Assembly: GCA_964608925.1 (NCBI GenBank)
Contig: CAZSQD010000072.1
Location: forward strand, 1 to 10,311
Source: GCA-2733415 sp964608925
GTDB taxonomy: Bacteria; Bacteroidota; Bacteroidia; Flavobacteriales; Flavobacteriaceae
DNA length: 10,311 bases
Direction: 5' to 3'
A model generated the notes under the pieces. The model searched no databases, was not told the DNA's origin, and saw nothing but the letters and a program-made list of their open reading frames with translations. The position numbers were made by a program, and so were the translations under genes. Shown piece after piece: positions 7,024 to 10,311 of the stretch (position 1 is the stretch's first letter; every line of letters begins with the position of its first letter).

Positions 7024-7971
7024 ATGGAAAAACACACACTTATTCTATTAACACTTATTCTATTAACTATAAAAATAAATGCCCAAGTAGGCATTGGCAC
7101 TACTACGCCAGACCCTAGTGCGGTATTAGATGTAGTATCTACAAGCAAAGGTTTTTTACCGCCACGAGTAGCCAATGTTGCTACTATAAACACACCTGTT
7201 GCAGGTTTAATGATTTATGATAAAAGTAAACAATGTATGCGTTATTATAACGGTACAATTTGGTCTGATTGTATGGGAGGCATTATACCGGCATTTACAT
7301 GTGGAGATACAATAACCGATATAGACGGCAACACTTACTCAACAGTTGATATTGATGGACAATGTTGGATGGCAGCTGACCTTAAAGTGAGTAAATACCC
7401 AAACGGTGATCCTATACCTTATATTGATAAAGATGCAACTTGGGGAGCATTAGGAGATGATAACACCGATGATGCCTATAGTTTTTACGGAGACAGCAAT
7501 AATGATGGCAATATTGATATTGCCTACCCAGATTACGGTGCTTTATATACTTATGCTGCTGCCATTGGTGATAATTGGACAAGAGATAATAGTGCAACCA
7601 ACAGTGAAGGCGGGCAAGGTGTTTGCCCAGACGGTTGGCATTTGCCTACCGATGCTGAGTGGGCAACATTAACTACTTTTTTGGGTGGCACAAGCATAGC
7701 AGGTGGTAAAATGAAAGAAACAGGTACCACACATTGGAATAGCCCAAACCCAGCAACCAATATCAGTGGTTTTACAGCTCTACCGAGTGGCTACCGTGGC
7801 AGTTACAATGGCACGTTCTACTTTTTTGGCAACAACGGCTTCTGGTGGAGTAGTACAGAAATAAATAGTATTAAATCCTACTACCGCTACCTGAATTACA
7901 CTCATGCTGGTTCCGGTCGCTACTTCGACTATAAGTCGAACGGCTATTGTGTACGTTGCATTAAGGATTAG
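7024..7971 (+). CDS. Secreted FISUMP-domain protein (Fibrobacter succinogenes major paralogous domain)
   Basis: The 315-residue product has a Sec signal peptide (1-20, cleavage probably before QVGIGTTTP), a short module common in Bacteroidota surface proteins (VGIGTTTP...AVLDV...KGFLPPR, 22-48), and a FISUMP domain from about 92 to 314. Domain hallmarks: DGQCWMAADL (111-120), CPDGWHLPTDAEW (201-213), GFTALPSGYRG (249-259), GFWWSSTE (272-279) and the terminal YCVRCIKD. Paired cysteines (C93, C114, C201, C309, C312) suit an exported protein. FISUMP is to my knowledge a C-type-lectin-like fold related to FGE and DUF1566; a specific role is unknown, and adhesion or ligand binding is inference. 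A 15-bp in-frame tandem repeat doubles LILLT in the signal core. The 3' end (about 7790-7971) is richer in G+C and in NNC codons than neighbouring genes. No terminator follows. It is probably accessory, lying between two housekeeping units. Confidence 0.88.
   Translation: MEKHTLILLTLILLTIKINAQVGIGTTTPDPSAVLDVVSTSKGFLPPRVANVATINTPVAGLMIYDKSKQCMRYYNGTIWSDCMGGIIPAFTCGDTITDIDGNTYSTVDIDGQCWMAADLKVSKYPNGDPIPYIDKDATWGALGDDNTDDAYSFYGDSNNDGNIDIAYPDYGALYTYAAAIGDNWTRDNSATNSEGGQGVCPDGWHLPTDAEWATLTTFLGGTSIAGGKMKETGTTHWNSPNPATNISGFTALPSGYRGSYNGTFYFFGNNGFWWSSTEINSIKSYYRYLNYTHAGSGRYFDYKSNGYCVRCIKD
7036..7065 (+). repeat. 15-bp perfect tandem duplication in the signal-peptide core
   Basis: ACACTTATTCTATTA occurs twice head to tail (7036-7050 and 7051-7065). 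The unit is five codons and encodes TLILLTLILLT, so it lengthens the hydrophobic core of the FISUMP signal peptide without shifting the frame. Confidence 0.95.
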
Positions 7972-8037
7972 GTTATTTATTTATGGGAAGCACCATTTTT
8001 TTTGAGAATGTAGTTTATCGAGTAATATTAGACCTTG

Positions 8038-8121
8038 TCGAAAAAAACAAAAAATACCTTGTAAACTAAGAAGATAATATACATTTGTGCCCGATAAAAA
8101 AATCATAAATAATTATGTATT
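8038..8121 (+). repeat. Leader/promoter repeat, copy B (upstream of the FGE-sulfatase remnant)
   Basis: This is the diverged second copy of the 6850-6943 leader, with an extra stretch of about 17 bases between the AGTTTATCGA preamble (8012-8021) and the TCGAAAAAAA start. The two copies lie about 1.19 kb apart and flank the FISUMP gene as direct repeats. Confidence 0.7.
8059..8087 (+). promoter_or_regulatory. Promoter in front of the FGE-sulfatase remnant (TTG-N18-TACATTTG)
   Basis: TTG at 8059-8061 and TACATTTG at 8080-8087 are separated by 18 bases, the same geometry as the FISUMP promoter. Both elements match the consensus, so the promoter may still fire although the gene behind it is broken. 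Confidence 0.65.
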
Positions 8122-8328
8122 CTCTTTTGCGCAAGTATGTGATATGATTGGCTAGAAATGGTAAGTGATCCAAATGCAAGAGGTCCAATACGTGGTGAAA
8201 AACGTATTGTAAAAGGAGGTTTATGGGATAGTAAACAATCTTTTTTACAAATATCTAATAAAGTAGCAACCTTACCAGGTAGTACTCATGAGTTTTACGG
8301 GATGCGTTTAGTGCGTACTAAAATGTAA
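8115..8328 (+). pseudogene. Remnant (3' end) of an FGE-sulfatase / formylglycine-generating-enzyme-like gene
   Basis: The frame open from 8143 to the TAA at 8326-8328 encodes LEMVSDPNARGP...RIVKGGLWDS...HEFYGMRLVRT. This fits the last 60 residues of the FGE-sulfatase fold (family pattern EWV.D...GP..G..R...GG.W......GFR.VR). Just before it, in another frame, comes CDMIG (8138-8152) followed by TAG. If the usual G-N-V-x-E motif was present, a net loss of 7 bases after 8152 explains the frameshift. The bulk of the gene is missing; an ATG at 8115 next to the promoter opens only ten codons. An ATG at 8158 could still yield 56 residues, but that would be an incomplete domain. It retains a promoter upstream and a terminator downstream. 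Many Bacteroidota FGE-fold proteins (e.g. GldJ and GldK) are not sulfatase activators, so no role is assigned. Confidence 0.72.
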
Positions 8329-8347
8329 AACCACAACTTATAATTTT

Positions 8348-8375
8348 AAAAAGAGCAGTTTATACTGCTCTTTTT
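8348..8375 (+). terminator. Rho-independent terminator after the FGE-sulfatase remnant
   Basis: A perfect 12-bp stem (AAAAAGAGCAGT at 8348-8359 with 8364-8375) closes a TTAT loop and ends in a run of six T. It lies 20 bases after the remnant's stop and would also catch read-through from FISUMP. Confidence 0.9.
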
Positions 8376-8376
8376 T

Positions 8377-8480
8377 ATTTGATAGCGGAGCAATAGTATG
8401 CTGATTTGGACAACCAAGTGTTTTTATCTGAAATTTACACGTATCGTTCTTCTGTATATCAAGTTTATTAGTAATTTAAC
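8377..8480. other. Unassigned stretch between the remnant's terminator and the ndk promoter
   Basis: About 100 bases with no recognizable gene. Short open frames exist on both strands (for example 8397-8471 on + and a start-less frame on -), but none has a recognizable family pattern or promoter. It may be degraded coding DNA from the same rearrangement that damaged the FGE-like gene. Confidence 0.4.
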
Positions 8481-8510
8481 TTGTAATTGTAACTAAAAAT
8501 CTTACTTTTG
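8481..8510 (+). promoter_or_regulatory. Promoter of ndk (TTG-N19-TACTTTTG)
   Basis: TTG at 8481-8483 and TACTTTTG at 8503-8510 with 19 bases between form a full consensus Bacteroidota promoter. The start site would be near 8516, giving a leader of about 20 bases that is nearly all A/T and lacks a Shine-Dalgarno. Confidence 0.85.
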
Positions 8511-8534
8511 CACAAAATTTAATAAAAAAACAAA

Positions 8535-8954
8535 ATGGCAACAAATAGAACATTTACCATGATAAAGCCAGATGCTGTTGAAAACGGACACATCGGAGCT
8601 ATTATAGCAAAAATTAATACAGCAGGTTTCAAAGTTGTAGCAATGAAATTAACACAATTATCTAAGCGTGATGCAGAGATTTTTTATGGAGAACACAGTG
8701 AGCGCCCATTTTTTGGAGAGTTAGTTGAGTTTATGACTCGCGGACCAATTGTAGCTGCAATTTTAGAAAAAGAGAACGCAGTTGAAGATTTCAGAACCTT
8801 AATTGGTGCTACTAATCCAGCAGATGCAGCAGAAGGTACTATTCGTAAAATGTTTGCAACTTCTATTGGAGAAAATGCAGTACACGGTTCTGATAGTGAT
8901 GCAAGTGCAGCAAAAGAAGGTGCTTTTCACTTTTCAGGAAGAGAGATTTTCTAA
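8535..8954 (+). CDS. ndk: Nucleoside diphosphate kinase
   Basis: The 139-residue product is the normal length for this family. It transfers the gamma phosphate of ATP to nucleoside diphosphates through a phospho-histidine intermediate, balancing cytosolic NTP and dNTP pools. Visible landmarks: TMIKPDAV with K11, Y51, F59, R87, GATNP with T93, R104, N114, and the active-site NAVHGSDS with H117. The start is fixed by the family N-terminus and by the promoter 25 bases upstream. The gene is monocistronic, with its own promoter and terminator. Composition and codon use look native; nothing is unusual. Confidence 0.97.
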   Translation: MATNRTFTMIKPDAVENGHIGAIIAKINTAGFKVVAMKLTQLSKRDAEIFYGEHSERPFFGELVEFMTRGPIVAAILEKENAVEDFRTLIGATNPADAAEGTIRKMFATSIGENAVHGSDSDASAAKEGAFHFSGREIF

Positions 8955-8978
8955 AGCATTGACTAAAATAATATATTT

Positions 8979-9011
8979 AAAACTCCTAAAGATTTTTTCT
9001 TTAGGAGTTTT
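8979..9011 (+). terminator. Rho-independent terminator of ndk
   Basis: A perfect 13-bp stem (AAAACTCCTAAAG at 8979-8991 with 8999-9011) closes a 7-base loop, with the T-run extending to 9014. It begins 24 bases after the ndk stop. Confidence 0.92.
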
Positions 9012-9061
9012 TTTATGCAAAAAAGCGTAAATTAGCTATGCTTAATAAGGAAAAATAAAAT

Positions 9062-10072
9062 ATGTACAATTCAAAAATAATAGGTTTAGGTAAATATGTG
9101 CCAGAAAATGTAGTCACTAATCAAGACTTATCTAAATTAATGGATACTAATGATGCGTGGATTACAGAACGCACAGGTATAAAAGAACGTAGGTGGGTAA
9201 AAGAAGGTGACGGAAACACCACGACTACAATGGGTGTAAAAGCGGCTAAAATTGCTATTGAGCGTGCAGGTATTGATAAAAATGAAATTGATTTTATAGT
9301 ATTTGCAACCTTAAGTCCTGATTATTATTTTCCAGGACCAGGAGTGGAGGTGCAACACGCATTGGATATTAAAACCGTTGGCGCTTTAGATGTTCGTAGC
9401 CAATGTTCTGGTTTTGTATATGCCATTTCTGTAGCCGATCAATTTATAAAAACAGGTATGTATAAAAACATATTGGTAATAGGTTCTGAGTTGCAATCAA
9501 AAGGATTAGATAAAACCACAAGAGGAAGAGGTATATCCGTAATTTTTGGAGATGGAGCAGGTGCGGCAATTTTAACAAGAGAAGAAAATAATGCAAAAGG
9601 AATTTTATCCACACACCTGCATTCACAAGGCGAACACGCAAAAGAGTTAGCATTAACCGCTTTGGGTATGGGTGACCGCTGGATAGATGATATTTTAAAA
9701 GATAACGATCCTAATGACACCAGTTATTACCCATACATGAATGGGCAATTTGTGTTTAAAAATGCAGTGGTACGTTTTTCAGAAGTCATAATGGAAGGGT
9801 TAGAAAAAAATAATTTACAAAAGGAAGATATTGATTTATTAATACCACATCAGGCCAATTTTCGCATCGCACAATTTATACAACGTAAATTTAATTTAAC
9901 GGATAATCAGGTTTTTAACAACATTCAAAAATACGGTAATACTACCGCTGCATCTATAATAATAGCGTTAACCGAAGCGTGGGAAGAAGGTAAGATAAAA
10001 GAAAACGATACCGTAGTATTAGCGGCTTTTGGTAGTGGTTTTACTTGGGGTAGTGTTATTATAAAATGGTAG
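9062..10072 (+). CDS. fabH: Beta-ketoacyl-ACP synthase III family protein (FabH-like)
   Basis: The 336-residue thiolase-fold enzyme has the KAS III triad: Cys115 in RSQCSGFVY, His263 in PHQANFRI and Asn293 in KYGNTTAAS. The N-terminal ITERTGIKERRW (34-45) and C-terminal FGSGFTWGSVIIKW segments are typical. FabH condenses an acyl-CoA primer with malonyl-ACP to start fatty-acid synthesis in the cytoplasm. In many bacteria the housekeeping fabH sits beside rpmF-plsX; here it stands alone, so it may be a second copy or one with a different primer preference, which is inference. An AAGGA at 9047-9051, ten bases before the ATG, is one of the few Shine-Dalgarno-like sites in the window. No clear TAnnTTTG box is seen between the ndk terminator and the start. 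Confidence 0.92.
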   Translation: MYNSKIIGLGKYVPENVVTNQDLSKLMDTNDAWITERTGIKERRWVKEGDGNTTTTMGVKAAKIAIERAGIDKNEIDFIVFATLSPDYYFPGPGVEVQHALDIKTVGALDVRSQCSGFVYAISVADQFIKTGMYKNILVIGSELQSKGLDKTTRGRGISVIFGDGAGAAILTREENNAKGILSTHLHSQGEHAKELALTALGMGDRWIDDILKDNDPNDTSYYPYMNGQFVFKNAVVRFSEVIMEGLEKNNLQKEDIDLLIPHQANFRIAQFIQRKFNLTDNQVFNNIQKYGNTTAASIIIALTEAWEEGKIKENDTVVLAAFGSGFTWGSVIIKW

Positions 10073-10311
10073 CTTTATGTAGTTTTTATAAATATTTTGG
10101 GCGTTTTAACGCACTACAACTCCTATCTTTTTAATAATTATGTGGTTTTATAGCTATTTAAAAGAGCTGCTGAGGGCGCTTTTTAAATACAATAAAACAC
10201 AACATAATCGTATAAAAAGGATAATCCGTTTACGTGCTAACGCAAAAAGTGTTAAGTAATACCAATTAAAATTCAAAATGCACAATTAAATTGTTTCTTT
10301 TAAGCTTATTT
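10073..10311. other. Right-edge intergenic region
   Basis: These 239 bases after fabH contain the doubtful 39-codon ORF, a weak GCGTT/AACGC hairpin (10101-10112) without a T-run, and a small CAATTAAATTG palindrome-like motif near the end. No convincing terminator, RNA gene or promoter for a rightward neighbour is seen. Confidence 0.5.
10140..10259 (+). CDS. Possible small basic protein, 39 residues (doubtful)
   Basis: The ORF begins MWFYSYLKELLRALFKYN and ends ANAKSVK. It has 11 Lys/Arg against one acidic residue, and an aromatic, amphipathic-looking N-terminal half. A near-consensus -7 box, TATCTTTT at 10124-10131 (one mismatch), lies just before the ATG, with TTTG at 10096-10099 as a distant -33 (24-base spacer). 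I recognize no family. An ORF this short can occur by chance. Confidence 0.25.
   Translation: MWFYSYLKELLRALFKYNKTQHNRIKRIIRLRANAKSVK

Noticed and set aside
7980..8060. Search for a DGR template repeat, IMH or hairpin downstream of FISUMP
   Set aside because: No A-rich near-copy of the FISUMP 3' end and no hairpin is visible anywhere in the window, so no DGR element is annotated.
8398..8496. 32-codon ORF before ndk
   Set aside because: It overlaps the ndk -33 element and has no recognizable pattern or promoter of its own.

Overview
The window looks like a chromosomal segment of an AT-rich Flavobacteriaceae (Bacteroidota) genome. Evidence: most non-coding DNA is strongly A/T; promoters fit the Bacteroidota form TTG-N18/19-TAnnTTTG; start codons sit behind A-rich leaders, mostly without a Shine-Dalgarno; and the gene content includes gldI, a DUF3810 membrane protein, a FISUMP-domain protein with the N-terminal 'QVGIGTTTP' module, and a PepD-type aminoacyl-histidine dipeptidase.

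Layout. (1) 3-449 (+): C-terminal part of a Fic-fold protein of the 'mobile mystery protein B' type, cut by the left edge. (2) 473-1264 (-): SpoU/TrmH-family RNA methyltransferase. (3) 1430-2485 (-): DUF3810 membrane protein with an HExxH motif, divergent from (4) 2571-4031 (+): pepD. (5) A perfect bidirectional terminator at 4052-4081 separates pepD from a three-gene minus-strand operon (6751 down to 4100): DHH phosphoesterase (NrnA-like), the lipoprotein FKBP GldI (joined by TAATG), and a lipoprotein carrying both a cyclophilin and an FKBP domain. (6) About 6,770-8,400 is an accessory patch: a 29-bp AT microsatellite, a FISUMP surface or secreted protein with its own promoter, a second diverged copy of that promoter/leader, and the wrecked 3' end of an FGE-sulfatase (C-type-lectin-like fold) gene that still has its terminator. 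(7) 8535-8954 (+): ndk with a textbook promoter and terminator. (8) 9062-10072 (+): a stand-alone FabH-like ketoacyl-ACP synthase III. (9) The last 239 bp hold only a doubtful 39-codon basic ORF.

How the parts fit. The minus-strand operon couples nucleotide/oligonucleotide turnover (DHH) with two envelope peptidyl-prolyl isomerases, one of them a gliding-motility protein. pepD, ndk, the methyltransferase and fabH are housekeeping-type genes. The most unusual part is the FISUMP/FGE patch between the divergent ndk and DHH-gldI units. Two genes of related fold carry duplicated leaders, one is deleted and frameshifted, and the surviving FISUMP gene has a compositionally distinct 3' end, rich in Tyr, Phe, Ser and Gly codons, that resembles a diversified ligand-binding variable region. 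No reverse transcriptase or template repeat is present in the window, so a diversity-generating retroelement is only a hypothesis. I found no tRNA, rRNA, CRISPR array or intact insertion sequence.
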